Below are positions 19,809 through 31,919 of a stretch of 64,000 nt of DNA, in pieces (the stretch's first letter is position 1; the number at the start of each line of letters is the position of its first letter). Source of the stretch: Mariannaea sp. PMI_226 (lineage: Eukaryota; Ascomycota; Sordariomycetes; Hypocreales; Nectriaceae); NCBI GenBank assembly GCA_024336345.1, contig JANFOG010000008.1, positions 1,488,001-1,552,000 on the forward strand, read 5' to 3'. The position numbers were made by a program, and so were the translations under genes. The notes under the pieces were generated by a model. The model worked only from the letters and a program-made list of their open reading frames with translations, was not told the origin of the DNA and ran no database searches.

Positions 19809-22800
19809 GGAGATGTAGGCCGGAGGGTGTTATCGGGATCGAAAAGAAGCAATAGCGGACGAGAGCATGATTCGAATTTGACAGCGGAGAGATGAAGAGC
19901 AGGCGGCGCGCAGGAATGGAGGGGGGGTGTGGAGAGGCCCGAGTTAGTAAAGCTGCCCTCGAGTCAAGACCAGGAACAGTGTAAGTTATAACGACGAGAC
20001 AAGATTGCCAGAGAAGCAAATCGAGAATTCGATATTTGCTATATGGCAGATGAAATGTGTTCTGGGATTTCTCGGAGAAGTCCGCCAGGCGGGGAGTCGG
20101 CGACTGGGAACGAGGGAGTATGAGCCCTGGAAGTTGAATGGGTACGGGGGGAACAGCGCGGGTTGGTTCCAAGTATTGGGGGTTTGGGGAGGAACCGGGG
20201 AGGGGCGTCGGGCTTTGTGTTACCGGGATGTCACTGGCCAAGCAGACCAGAAAAAGCCCAAGGGCACAATGGGCAAGTTCTGAGTGAAAAGAGAGCGAGA
20301 GAGAGAGAAGGGGAGAGAGACAGAGACGAAAATCAAATTCGAGGGTGGAAGATGGAATGCAGGGGTGTCTTGCCTTTTGACACTGATAGTTGAATTACTT
20401 CGTACTGTGGCACTGTACCTAAACTGCCAACCTACCTGTACCTACCTTGCCTTACCTGCCTGCCTACCTAGGTGTTTAAGCCCCTGCCTCAGCAACATCA
20501 GTGGTAGATGCTCCACCGTCCACTGCATAGTCTGTACGTGCATACATGGGTTAACCTCAAAGAAGAACGGGAAGAGGCCTCTCCAATGAGCATCTCAACC
20601 GGACTTTCGCCTCGTTGGGTCGTTCTGTGGATACTGTACCGTACTCTGTGCGAAGTTCTGTGGGCAGAGACGCACGCCCTGGAACCATGGACTGGGCCGC
20701 CCGCCTACTAACAATTCACCTGGGGGCACCCTAGCAGCCCGGAGAGCCTGGGACCCGACGCTTTTGGCTAGATAGCCCCCCCCCTACAGTCCATAGTGTG
20801 GGCTACCCAATGTCCTTCATGGGAAACGGGCACAGCAAAACGGGTCTAGGATAGGCGACGCTAGCATGGAGGTTGACAAGTTGGTGCCATGAGCATGGGG
20901 ATTAATTATGGCATGGCCATGCTAGGTGGAGAGATTAGAGCAAAGGGATCGGCGCAACTCCCTTCTCTTAGCGGGTTGACGGTTCCTTTACTTGTGCTTT
21001 GCTAGAGCACGTTGGTGCTCCCAAAAACGGCAGAGGGGGTTCACGGGGAAGGGGAAAAAAAGAGCCTAATTGAGGAGAGGTGTGCTGTTGGCTGGTCTAA
21101 GACAAAATGAATCGAAAGTCGAGTCTAACTTATCTGTTGTAGGTATGGAGCTACCGAGCCTGCAAACACCTACATGCTGCGTACCTTATGTACGTCTTCC
21201 CCCAACCAACAGTTCCTTTCCGGGTCCCCCCCTCCCCGAAGCGCACTTGATGGGATAAGTTGCCTATTCCGCTGCCCTGAACAACAGACCATCCGGGCCA
21301 AGGCAAAAGTCCTTAAACTTTGAGCGAAAGCTTGGGTCCCGACTGGGCCCCGCGAGCGCCATGGAGACGGCGGCGGCAGCGCCCGTGGGAAGCGAATCGA
21401 AGCGAAGCAAAAGCGGTAGAGGTACCCGGATATCGGCATGGGGAAACGTGCGAGATGGTACTATGTAAGGTCCACCGGGCACAATGGATCATTAGCATTA
21501 CTGTACCATGGTACGTAGGTAGTCTGTCCCTTGCCAAGATGAGAGTCTTGTCAAGGTAAGGGTACTGTTCCCTACCGGAATGATAATTAAATTGATTATT
21601 ATCTTTTTTTTTCTTGGTTGGAGTACTCTGTAATCTGTACACAGAGGAGAATGCTAGGTGCTTATGAAGCAATCATCATGATCAAACCTCACGGGAGAAC
21701 TGTTGTGAGATATGACCAATTGGACATTGCCATTTCCCAACAGGTCTGTTCCACTCGGCAATGCGAGGTTACCCGAAGATCCCGACGCGATGGTTGATGG
21801 TACGTAAACCCTCTCTGCACAGCATGTGAATCATGATAAGACGTAGGGAGCCATGCCGCTACAGTGAATTCACAGCTTCTACAATGAATGCCATCAAATA
21901 CAGGCAAAATATGGCCAGGCAGGAAAAGTAGATGGATCAGAGAGAATACAGAAGGCCAGCAACTATCATATATTTCTCGGCTGAGTAGTTTAACTGAGCA
22001 ATTTTCTGTCTCTCCAGGTCATCTTTTTTTCCCCAACCACTCTGAACAATGCATAACTGAGGTACCAATCTTTATGCTGCACCTGGTAGGTTGCATATCC
22101 AAGCTATGCATGATCCGATCCCATCTCCACAATTTGACAGATGGCCTCAGCTTTTGCGGGTTAATAAAGATGTGGCCCTGATTCGGCGGCTGCATTTCAG
22201 GTATTGTTAGGTAATTATTAATTATTGCGTACCACATCCTGCCGTCAAGGGAGGACCACACACACCCACAAAAGGCCATGTTTCTTGTCAGGATTGACTG
22301 ACTTACTTGTCTACACTGAGTCATGAAAACGCAGCTCCTGAAGGTGGAGAAGTTTTTCTTTTCTTTTCTTTTCTTCTTTCTCAGAAAGTACAGTAGCTAG
22401 CTAGCTACCTATTTGAGCAAGGCATTCTATGGTCGAGGTGTGAATGCCCCGTACGTTGGCACACGTAACTTGACACCTATTCCTAATAATAATAATAATT
22501 GCGGGGAGCTGAGTTGAGTCTTAGCGCACCGTATCTGTGAAAGGAAGCAAATGAGATTCACGCCATTTGACTCTTAACACGGAACCAAGTGAGAATGGGC
22601 GAAATTTCCACGGTAGCTTTCTCCATGTGTAACCGAAGAATTTATCGATAGGTGCAAAGCTATTCCCACCATTCCCCATCTGACGACTCTCTCTCTCTCT
22701 TACCGTTCAATTTCAATTACTGGAAGTTCTAGGCCAGGCCCAAGCTCGGCTGTCTCTTGGCCCATGAATGTTATTTTGTGTCTCGCCTCGTCTAGGTATT

Positions 22801-25800
22801 GTTTATGTACCAGGCCATCTCACTTCCCCCGTGCGGGGTTTTTCTTATGCATGTCTCTCATTCATAGTCTCCGAAAGTCTGACCTGTTTGTCTCTTGTAT
22901 CTTGAGAGAGCTGACCAGAAGGGGGATAAAAAAAAACAAGACAAAGAAAACTAACGAGAATTTGAAGGTATTGAATGTAGTATAAGAAACTAGAGCAAAA
23001 CAAACCCGACTAACACCACTATGTAAAAACTTTCTGTTAAAACTCCTCCTTCGGCGATCAATTGCTCAATTTGACCAAGCGGTTCGGAAGCCTCCGCTGC
23101 AGGGACAATCGGTTTGTTCTCTGGCCCTTTCCGCAAGATTGGGGGCACAGCGGGAATGCGTTCCGCCTTTGGTTTCTGAACGGATCAATACTCAATATCG
23201 ATTGGCACCCCCTGGCATAACGTTAGCTACTGCGTATTGCGTTACACGCTGCTGTCGACGGATGCTCATGGGGAAGACAAGCGACACTGCCGATGGCGCC
23301 GGCCCATGCCGTAGTCCTATCCCCTGTCAAAATCTTTTTATTCTTCTACTTGATTTTTTTCTTCTTCTTTCCTTTTCGGCCTCTTGTCATCAATTCTGTG
23401 CGTGCCAATGCGGAGTGGGCGACTGATAGCTGACAAGTCAGGTCACCGTTACTACCTGTGCAGTACAGTAAGCACGGTAGTGGCACGGCACGACCGGGCA
23501 GCAGGTACCTGACCTTACTACCTCATGGAAGATTATAGGCACCATAGAGAGTCCTCAATGATTAATGCCAGAGGCTCGGTTGTTTAATTAATTGCGTGCC
23601 GAGACCTGGACCAGTAAGGTAGGGATTTGTTACAAAGTGAGTACACAGCCCTTTCGTTTGAGTAGTACTGGGGTTGGGTACTGGGCAACTTCTGTCATTT
23701 TGTATCCGAATTCTATCATAAAATGACCTGGTATCAATATCCGATATCCCCGCTCGCGACTTGTCGTCTGAAATGGCGCCGGTCCCGCGGGGCGGGGGGG
23801 AGGACGAGACAAGAAGCAGAAGAAGAAGAAGAAGGAGTAGTAGAAGAAACGAAGAGACTAGGGTCCATCCAAGGCTGGTGGAGAAAGAAGACGTTGAGAG
23901 AGCTGACTGTTACTGGAGCATGAGGATGCTCGGACGTTGTGGAGAGACAATGGGGTGGTGAGACAACAATGGAGAAAACAACGGGAGACAACAAGGCGGA
24001 AACGGACGTGCACTCCGACAGACATACATACATAGTTACACACACTCAGACGCACACGCACACGCACACGCACACGCACCAAGAAAGAAAAGAAGAAAAA
24101 AAAAGGAAGAGGAACAGTAATCTGTAAGGGAAGCTATAATCGGACCATGTCTCTTTTTGTTTTGTTCCCGCTTGTGTCAGCGAGGTGATTGGATGCTTGG
24201 TCCCTGTTCCCTGATCTCGCATATCAACTTTCACCACAATGCATAGTACAGATGTACAGCAGATGCAGACGCTCTTCGTATACGCATACTGGGACTGTTG
24301 CGTACATACTATGTACAGCAGGTGTCAGTGTTGGCTTGAATCAGACTGCAGACTACTTGGGCTACCTTGCCTATCGGATCTGTGCCTCCCTCCCACGTCA
24401 CTCGCTTCCCAACGCCAGTCTAGAACCGATCGCATTCGATGTCTACCAGACGATCTACAAAATATCAAAATATCAAAATAAAAAATTGTGTGTCGCATCA
24501 CACTCCATGCATGAGAGGTTATACTTTCCTCTCTTATTGCATACCCGCACGGCACACTCCCGAGCCACGTCGCGCGCGTCAGGATATACGGAGTAAGGAG
24601 AACCCTCAGCCCACACAACCACGCTCTCCCTCCCGCCCCCTTCCACCCCATGCATGCTGATCTTCCTCTCTCCCGGAGCGTCCATGCTTTTCCCGGCAGG
24701 CAATCTTGGCTTGCTGATCCCGGCGCTTTAATGGTTGATATAGGGCATCAATTCTTATGGACAGTAGACATTCGCAGAGAGAGCAAATGGGCGTGGTACA
24801 GTACCCCGAAACTTGCACGACATCACGTAGTCGGGTACGTAAGGCGGTCCCCTGGTGGATAGATTCAGTGGTTGGCAGGTTTCAACCCGTTTCATCCGTG
24901 CAATCCAAGCTTGCGTTGCTTCGCATAATTGGGGGCCAAATCAGCCCAGAACCGTTCTCGAAGCCTGGGTGTTTTTGGAGTGCTGTATTGTTGTTGAGTA
25001 TCTATATTGTAAGCAAGTGCAGTGATTATTTCTCGTTCCTCTTCTGATCAACAGTTATCTCCACAGCAAAAAGGCAGTGCAATATTGATTTGGTTCTGCA
25101 TATGGAGAGAGACATATGCACGATGAATGCCGGAATAAAAGGTCCTTATTCCCCCTACTTTAAGAGGGGGCATAATGTAGGTGCTCCAAGGACCTTCGAT
25201 ATCAACCTCAAGTGGGCTCTTGTCCACTTGGCGTGGACTTATCCCATCCCTCCGGAACGAACGAGACAAAATCTCCATATGCTTCCCTTTCCACCCCCTC
25301 CACTCTTTCGCGGCTGGCCCACGGACGAAGTCAAACGTGCCCACTCTCCACTGCAACTCTACTGCCTACGTACGACTCTCTGTGACTCTGGACATGCATG
25401 TACAACTGGCTCGGGTTCTTCCGTACGAATGAAGACCCTGGACCTGTGGGGGTAATGGAAGGGGGGAATCACATCCGATGCCACGGACGGGCGAACAGGA
25501 CGAACAGGACGTACAGGACACTACAGGAGAGGATGGAGTCGTGTCCCGAACCGCTGGGTAAATAGTAAGGGGCTGAGAAAGCTCGCTTCGAACAAAGTGG
25601 GAGTGAGCGAGCTTCCGGATTTTTGCTACCCTCTTTTTTTCTTTTCGGCTGACGCTGCCCCATTTCTTCGACCAAAGCTCCGTACATGCACCATGCAGGA
25701 GCAGCGGTTTCTGCGGGATGGGGCTATTGCGGCCAATTCGGCCTTGAGCCAATTGCTCGGCTTTATTCCTGTGGCAGATAACTGAACCACCACCCCAGCT

Positions 25801-26666
25801 CTGCCATGTGCGTAGTTGAGACCGGGGTGCATGGGAGAGGGAGAGGGAGAGAGAGACGGGGAAATTGAATGCCTTGCTGAATAATGCTCTTGATATTCTG
25901 GATCACAATCTGTGAGTTGCCCGGGTATACGGTGGACGTAGTATACTCCGTGATACTGACCGTGAGAAAACAAGGGTCCTGCTATTGTCGCATTTGTAAG
26001 TAGGCACCGCTTACAATGTCATGTCATTTCCGTGCCGTTTTCTCCTTGATACATATTGGACGGTTTGTAACTCTTGGGAAGAGTCTACGTGACACGGAGT
26101 ATTTGTGTAGATTTCATAGCAGCGCACGTGTGCACATACATAGACCGGTAAGTAAGGCAGCGAAGTAATATATAACTAATCTAATGTACCTCCAAAGACC
26201 ATCGTGTCCACTCGTCTCTTCGTCCCCAGATGCGTCCACATATCGTCCTGTGTAGGTAATGTGCGTATATACATAATAGCTACCTACCTACATTGGGCAT
26301 GCTAGAAGCAAACAAAAAATAAAAGGTCTATATGCTCATCTCAACCTCCTTTATCTTTGGTTATCTCTTTCCTCCTCTTTCAGATATCTATCATAATTCA
26401 GAAAATCCATTCCTCTCGCGCTCCCTCAAAAGAAACCTGAACCGCTGCTGTTTATCAAAATTGCTCAACTGGTTCCAATCACGCTTGGTCTATGATCTAC
26501 TATGTAGCAACTCTCCACTCCTGCAAGCATGAGGCTTGCATGGGCTGGTCTCTCGTAGCCCAGTAACACGGCATTACGTGTTTGGAGTCTCTGTCGCCCA
26601 TCCTTCTGGGCTTTATTGCCAGCTATTCGTGTCGTCATGTCGTATCCTTCTCCTAACTCAAATTTG
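19809..26666. other. 6.9 kb gene desert with simple repeats
   Basis: I found no recognisable coding sequence, RNA gene or transposon remnant on either strand. The region carries many short simple repeats: ACCT/TACC runs (20435-20475, 26280-26292), TTTTC (22352-22376), TAA (22484-22498), AAG (23812-23850) and CACACG (24050-24080). It lies between the upstream side of the LaeA-like gene and the 3' end of the dehydratase gene. Its size is unusual for this otherwise gene-dense region. Confidence 0.5.
24050..24080. repeat. (CACACG)n microsatellite
   Basis: Four to five CACACG hexamers in a row, following a looser CACACTCAGACG stretch, inside the gene desert. Confidence 0.8.
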
Positions 26667-28204
26667 TCATTGTAAAACCGTCCCCGTAGCATTGATATGT
26701 TTTGACGTTCCATTTTGGAATCCGTTGGAGCCGTTGCAGTTGACGGTTGGTTCATCTGTCACTGATTCGTCGTCTGGTATCGGCTCCCCCTCACTCACTG
26801 GGAATGGGGTCAGCACGTGGCTAATATCTCCCCACCATTCCTCCCCGAATTGCGTGTACCAGTCGACGGTGATTTGTAGGCCCTTTGCCAAGTCCATCTT
26901 CTGCTTCCACCCTAGTAGCCGGAGTTTTGTGTCATTGGTCGCATATCGCTGGTCATTATATGGCCGATCGTGCGTATACTTGACCCATTTGTGGACTTCA
27001 TCAGGGGTTTCGTGCGCAATGTTCATTAGAGTGAGGAGCTTTCCGCATATGTTCAGGTTAGATACTTCGTTGTATGATCCAACGTTATATGCTTGCCCCA
27101 ACTCGCCCTTGTGCAGAATGGTGTCAAAGGCGTCTGTGGCGTCCCCGGCATACATGTATCGCCGGGTTGGACTACCATCTCCATGCAAAACTACAGGCTT
27201 TCCGCGGTTGAGAAGACAGGCGAATTTAGGAATAATTTCTAGAGGAATCAGTCAGTATACATGAGGACCAAAACTCTTCATTAACGCAACAGTATGTTAC
27301 TCACTCTCTGGGTATTGGTGGGGGCCATAAACATTGTTACTCCGCACGATAATGACGGGAAGCTTGAAGCTCGTCTGGTATGACTGAACTAGCATCTCGG
27401 CAGCCGCCTTGCTCGCAGCGTAAGGGTTCGTTGGAGCTAGAATGTTCGATTCAAGAGCATCCTCGCAGTCTGCACTAATGGTTCCGTACACTTCATCTGT
27501 TGAGACGTGAATGAACCTCTTGACTCCCACCTTCTTTGCACTCTCTAGCAGAACGTGAGTTCCGTAGACATTTGTATGTGTGAAGCCATAGGGGTTTGCG
27601 AAGCTCAAGTCAACATGAGACTGGGCAGCAAAGTGCATAACGGTGTCAATGTTGTACCGTTCCATACAGTCGAGTACCTCTTCAGGGTTGGTAATGTCAC
27701 CCTGGTAGAAGGAAAAGTTGGGCTTGTCAACAAGCACACGAGTGTTGTTGAGTGACGAGCAATAATCTAGCTTGTCAAATGATATAACGTTGTAGGCATG
27801 TGGATAAGTCAATGTGAGATGACGAACTAGCCAGCATGCGCTGAGGAACCACGGGCCGGGGTTGTCAGTATGTCTGTAGTAATGAAAGTAGGCCATTTGC
27901 CAAGTGAGGAAAAACAACCATATGGGGCATAGTATAGACTCACATAAAGCCAGCTCCGCCGGTAACCATTATGTTCTTGACATCTGGACGGGGCTCAAAC
28001 TTGGTGGTGCCGATAAGCACCGGAGCACGTTTCCAGACGTCATCTTCCAAGAACTCATGATGATGGTTGGTAGAGCCTACAGTGGGAGACGGACCGGGAG
28101 AGGTCAGTAATGTGACATGGCAAGCCTAGGGCTGGGACAAGTTCTCAAAGCGAGGCAACGCAGGAGGGCGTACCGTTGGTCGAGTTGATTGCTGAGGGAG
28201 CCAT
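26667..28204 (-). CDS. NDP-glucose 4,6-dehydratase (UDP-/dTDP-glucose 4,6-dehydratase, RmlB-like)
   Basis: Four exons on the minus strand: 28204-28174, 28076-27944, 27840-27305 and 27238-26667; 423 aa. It is an extended SDR enzyme. The Rossmann NAD-binding motif TGGAGFI (residues 49-55) is split by intron 2. HFAAQSHVDLSF follows, then the catalytic triad area STDEVYG (T169, D170, E171) and YAASK (Y195, K199), and SNNVYGPHQYPE. HGDGSPTRRYMYAGD and VKYTHDRPYNDQRYA are characteristic of the fungal and plant UDP-glucose 4,6-dehydratases that make UDP-4-keto-6-deoxyglucose on the way to UDP-rhamnose. The partner epimerase/reductase is not in the window. The tail after WWGDISHVLTPFPV is low-complexity. 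It is probably cytosolic. Confidence 0.93.
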
Positions 28205-30384
28205 TGCAGGGTGGGAGAGTGAGACGGAGTGAAGAGATTTGCCGCTATCAGGCGCAGCGCAACGATGGAAGCGGGGCAACAAGATGAACAAGGTGGCGGT
28301 TCAGGATTAGGATTAGGGATCATGCGCGCGACGTATTCATGAAAGTCGGCTGTAGAAGTCGATTGTTGAAGAATTGCTCAACAGAGGGGCAAAAACGCCC
28401 CCAGGGATGACAAACGGTGTTCAAACGGAGAGATAGGCCGACTGGGTATGGCAGATCATTTGAGAAGCAAAGCGTTTCAGGGATTGGCCGCGGGGTTTTT
28501 TATCCAAGTGGGAGAGAGGAGGTGGGAAGGGGAAGAGACTGGCGGTGGAATGCGTGCCAGACTCACGGGCGGTCGAGTCAGACAGACGGAGCAACACAAC
28601 GGGGTACAAGAAAATGCCAAAGAAATTGAAGGTATTCAACATGCCTCAACAAGATGGCCGCCCAGTCATGTTTTAGATGACGGGTGCGGCTCGTAGCGTC
28701 AGTGAGGCGGTGGCTCCGTTTTAGAGGCGAAGACGCTCATGCTAGATGGTGATAGGCTACGGCAGCGAAAAAAAAAGAGATTTGCGCTGACAGTTTTGTC
28801 AAGCTGTGGCGTTTTTCTGGCGCACTCTCCGTTTTGATTTGTTAGGCAAAGTACGAACGGTTTTTTTTTGGGGGTATCTTATTTTTACTGATGTCATTCT
28901 TTTTATTGATTCCCTTTTGCTTCACCCGCTCCAATTACGGGCTTGATACAGTGGTAGTGTAGGCTCAGTCCCATTACCTACCTACATAACCCTATGTACT
29001 TACCTACCTAACTACCTAACTAATAGTAGGACCAGAAATTACTGCATGCTATAGGTTCTCATGATTTTAATGCGCATGTTCCAACGCGAAAAACTGGGCG
29101 CTGTATTTGCTTCTCTCTTTTTGAAACTCTCCGGTTCTGTAATCAATCTATTCGAGGACATCACCATCACGTTATCCCCAGCGTAACGTTACTAGTCCAC
29201 AAGTCAACGACTCAATTACTTACTATAGGGCACGATTGGATTCAATCTGGTCATTGCAGCTTTGCGAGTAAATAGCCGATATGAATTAGGAAAGCGACGG
29301 TGCAAACTCCGACATGGCCTTGTCTGCGGGCCGGGGGGGTTCTTTGAAACATCCCGAACTCCGGTCTCTTCGTCGAGGGGCATCGATGTCGAAGCAAGGT
29401 TCCCAATCCCTTATGACTGTCGTCCGGATAGTCACCTTGGCCATGTCCTGCGCATATGGGCTCACGGACTTTGTCCCTCCAACGAATGCCGGTCTTGGTG
29501 CCCATGTCCTCTCCATGCAGCTACAACATCACTTATGGTTCGATGTAAGTGCCTCGTTCTCGCATGGGGTTGGCCCCATTATGGCCACGAAAACCACCAA
29601 TCACATATGTATCTCTTCCGGTTGACTGTCCTAGTTACGGTGAATGATTTCCCAGTGACTTGCCTACTGTCTAGGTACCTTGTCTGGCATCCCATGACGA
29701 TATTCCAATGTGGGCTCCCTGAAACTCTCGACTCTCATGCTGACCTCGTACGTCGGCGACCTGGTACCTGGTCAGGTACTTGATGTACCATAAGCAGTCG
29801 TTGGAGTAGGCCCCCTACCTCAGTATGCCACCTATTTATTCTCGCCTTGATCAAAACTAGGTAGGCCACCCAACCGGATTCGTTGCATTTGGTCTCCGCC
29901 GAGGCCGCCTAAACGAGGCTTTGCATGTGAATTTGTTTCCTGTTTCTTTCAGGGTTACTGCTGGATCTCGTTAATCTCGACAGCCGAGAGGAGGAGAGCC
30001 ATGTAAGTTCTACGGACACGATCAGGAGAGCTAAGGATAGAACCTCCACAAAACTACGTCTTACTCAGCTGCTACTTAGTTGGTAGAAAAGCACCCGGGG
30101 ACCTGAGATCCCGACAGGAATTAAGAAATACTCGTCTACAGACACTGGTGGGAGTTCCTCACGTTGAACCTGTGCTAGCTATATTCGAGTCCGATTGACT
30201 ATAATCGTAATGAGCTTGAATCTATCGCCAAGACTGATGACATTGATTTTGTTCTCAAAAGGAAATAGCTTCTGGAAGACTTCCCATGTGCCCTTAACGC
30301 CCAACCTCTGGTGGGATACCATTAATACTGTGCTCAAAAAACATCATCTAAACTCTTATTTTTTTTCCCAGCTCAAGTCACCGT
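28205..30384. other. Intergenic region with possible exon relics
   Basis: About 2.2 kb between the dehydratase start and the RPF1 stop codon. ACCT-type runs lie near 28975-29015. The only coding-like signal is on the plus strand at 29314-30002 (listed separately). Nothing else is recognised. Confidence 0.5.
29314..30002 (+). pseudogene. Possible exons or relic of a membrane protein (fungal rhodopsin/PTH11-like?)
   Basis: The frame from ATG 29314 runs to a good donor (GAT|GTAAGT, 29545/29546). It includes a hydrophobic, rhodopsin-like phrase (VRIVTLAMSCAYGLTDF, then NAGLGAHVLSM) that faintly resembles the TM2/loop of fungal PTH11-type receptors. Further on, a polypyrimidine tract plus CAG (29953) and a GTAAGTT donor (30003) bracket a short open exon. 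I could not join these into a complete protein, so this is either a relic or chance. Confidence 0.2.
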
Positions 30385-31617
30385 CTACAGGTTGAATCTC
30401 TTGCGGTCCTTCTCCATCTTCGCCTTCCATTCCCATTGTAAAGCGTCGTCTCCTTCGCTGCCAGCTCGTCCAATGCCCTTGTCCACTCTCCTCAACTTCA
30501 TTGTGAATCGAGGCCCCAGCTCCTGCAACCCAGCACGAATATCCTCAACTCCCTTCAGCTCTTTACCATCAGCTCCTATGATGCTCTTCTCAGTGGCTCG
30601 CTTGTCACGGAAGATGTATCGATGTCGTCGGACGAAGATGTAGTCACGCTGGTTGTGTAGCGTCACGACTTGTCGGCCTTGGAACTCTGGTCGAGGAGGA
30701 AACAACGTCATGAACAATTTTGCTGTCAAAAGACCAAGGGGAGTCTTGAAGTTGTTGAGTAATAGTTCGGGGTAGTGGTTCGTAGCATTGCCGTGTCCAG
30801 GCAACTTCTTGCCCTCGACCCAATTGGTGATGGAGAAGTGAAAGGTCGGTCCTGATGGGAGGTGGACCACGGACATGCCAGTAGGCTTCTTTTGGTCCTC
30901 TCTGATAAGGACAACAGCGGTGTACTCACGATTGTGAGCAAACCGGCAAATCTCTCGCAGCGAGTACTTGTGAGCATATCGGTGACCAGATCGTGGAATA
31001 TAGTTGCTGTTTGGGAAGAGACCACAAAAGAGCTCCGCCTCGTTGTGAATAGTTGAGTTGAGAGAGGTGGTGATGAGGATCTTGGGCATGGGAGGAGGGA
31101 GGTCGGAGAAGAGGGTAGGGAATTTGACGGCCAAAGATGAGGGTGTGAGATCGAGATTTGTGCTTGTTGTGGATGGAGCGATACTGTTGTCCCGTCTTGC
31201 TCTTCGTTCCCTCTTCTTTTCCAACGCAGCTTGGTGAGCCTCGTCCCCCTCCTCGTCCGAATCCAGCATACTGTCAACATCATCGTCATCATCCTCTTCC
31301 GAGTTCTCTGCGGCGGCCTGCTCTGCTGCCTCGGCCTCTTCGATGCGCCGTCGCTTCAGCTTTTCGAGGTCTACCTGGACGCCCAGGCTATCATCGTCGA
31401 CGTCGTCCCACACACGCTTCTGATCGATGGTCAAGGGCTTGTTTTTCGCCAGACGAGCCGCTTTCAACTCGGGATCGCGATCCTCTTCCTTTCTTCGGCG
31501 GAAGCGCAGCTCGCGTTGCTCCTTGTCCTTGAATTTCTTGTGCTGGACGAAGAGCTCCCGCCGCTTGAGCTTGTTGGCGGATTTGAGCGCCTGAACAGGC
31601 GGTTTGTTGAAACCCAT
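30385..31617 (-). CDS. rpf1: Ribosome production factor 1 (Brix-domain, Rpf1)
   Basis: A single exon on the minus strand; 410 aa from MGFNKPPVQALKSANKLKRR, the usual family start. A basic, then acidic N-terminal region (residues 1-175) has a poly-Asp patch (109-113). The Brix domain follows from about residue 178 (PMPKILITTS, SLREICRFAHNREYTAVV, GPTFHFSI, NNFKTPLGLLTAKLF, NQRDYIFVRRHRYIF). Rpf1 is a nucleolar factor needed for 5.8S/25S rRNA maturation and late 60S assembly. It is divergently paired with NOC3 over a 302 bp spacer, so both ribosome-assembly genes probably share regulatory sites. Confidence 0.96.
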   Translation of the reverse strand: MGFNKPPVQALKSANKLKRRELFVQHKKFKDKEQRELRFRRRKEEDRDPELKAARLAKNKPLTIDQKRVWDDVDDDSLGVQVDLEKLKRRRIEEAEAAEQAAAENSEEDDDDDVDSMLDSDEEGDEAHQAALEKKRERRARRDNSIAPSTTSTNLDLTPSSLAVKFPTLFSDLPPPMPKILITTSLNSTIHNEAELFCGLFPNSNYIPRSGHRYAHKYSLREICRFAHNREYTAVVLIREDQKKPTGMSVVHLPSGPTFHFSITNWVEGKKLPGHGNATNHYPELLLNNFKTPLGLLTAKLFMTLFPPRPEFQGRQVVTLHNQRDYIFVRRHRYIFRDKRATEKSIIGADGKELKGVEDIRAGLQELGPRFTMKLRRVDKGIGRAGSEGDDALQWEWKAKMEKDRKRFNL

Positions 31618-31766
31618 CTCGACTAAGTTGCGACAGCAAAAGACTAGGCCGATTGTTGATCCGATAGAGATGAAAGAGAGAGAGACAGGCGTCCTGTCTA
31701 AAAGGAAATAGATAGGCTGGGAAATTTTGGGTGTAGAGGGGCACTTGCAGAGCGGCAGAAAATTCC

Positions 31767-31775
31767 AAAAATTTT
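31767..31775. promoter_or_regulatory. RRPE-like element (AAAAATTTT) in the RPF1/NOC3 bidirectional promoter
   Basis: The palindromic AAAAATTTT lies about 150 bp from both start codons in the 302 bp spacer (31618-31919). A partial copy (AAATTTT) is at 31722-31728. In yeasts the rRNA-processing element has this core and controls ribosome-biogenesis genes; its use in this fungus is inference. Confidence 0.5.
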
Positions 31776-31919
31776 GGCGGTGAGACTGAATCGCGCTCGT
31801 TGATTGGTGCAAGCTCAGCAAATATCCACCAAGATCTCATGAACTTGGGAAGAAAAAAAGACGTCTGAGCCTGTGACGAAAGACTTGATTGATTCTTCAG
31901 TACTACCACAGCAACAAAA

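Noticed and set aside
19753..20241. 162-codon open frame on the minus strand overlapping the LaeA-like start
   Set aside because: It is Pro/Ser low complexity, overlaps the conserved exon in another frame, shows no domain and is probably leader sequence.
24050..24080. Possible CRISPR-like or telomeric repeat (CACACG units)
   Set aside because: There are no spacers and the unit is six bases, so it is an ordinary microsatellite.
29262..29783. 173-codon frame at 29.3 kb as a real gene
   Set aside because: It is Cys/His-rich without a recognisable domain and overlaps the better exon-like frame at 29314, so it is not called.
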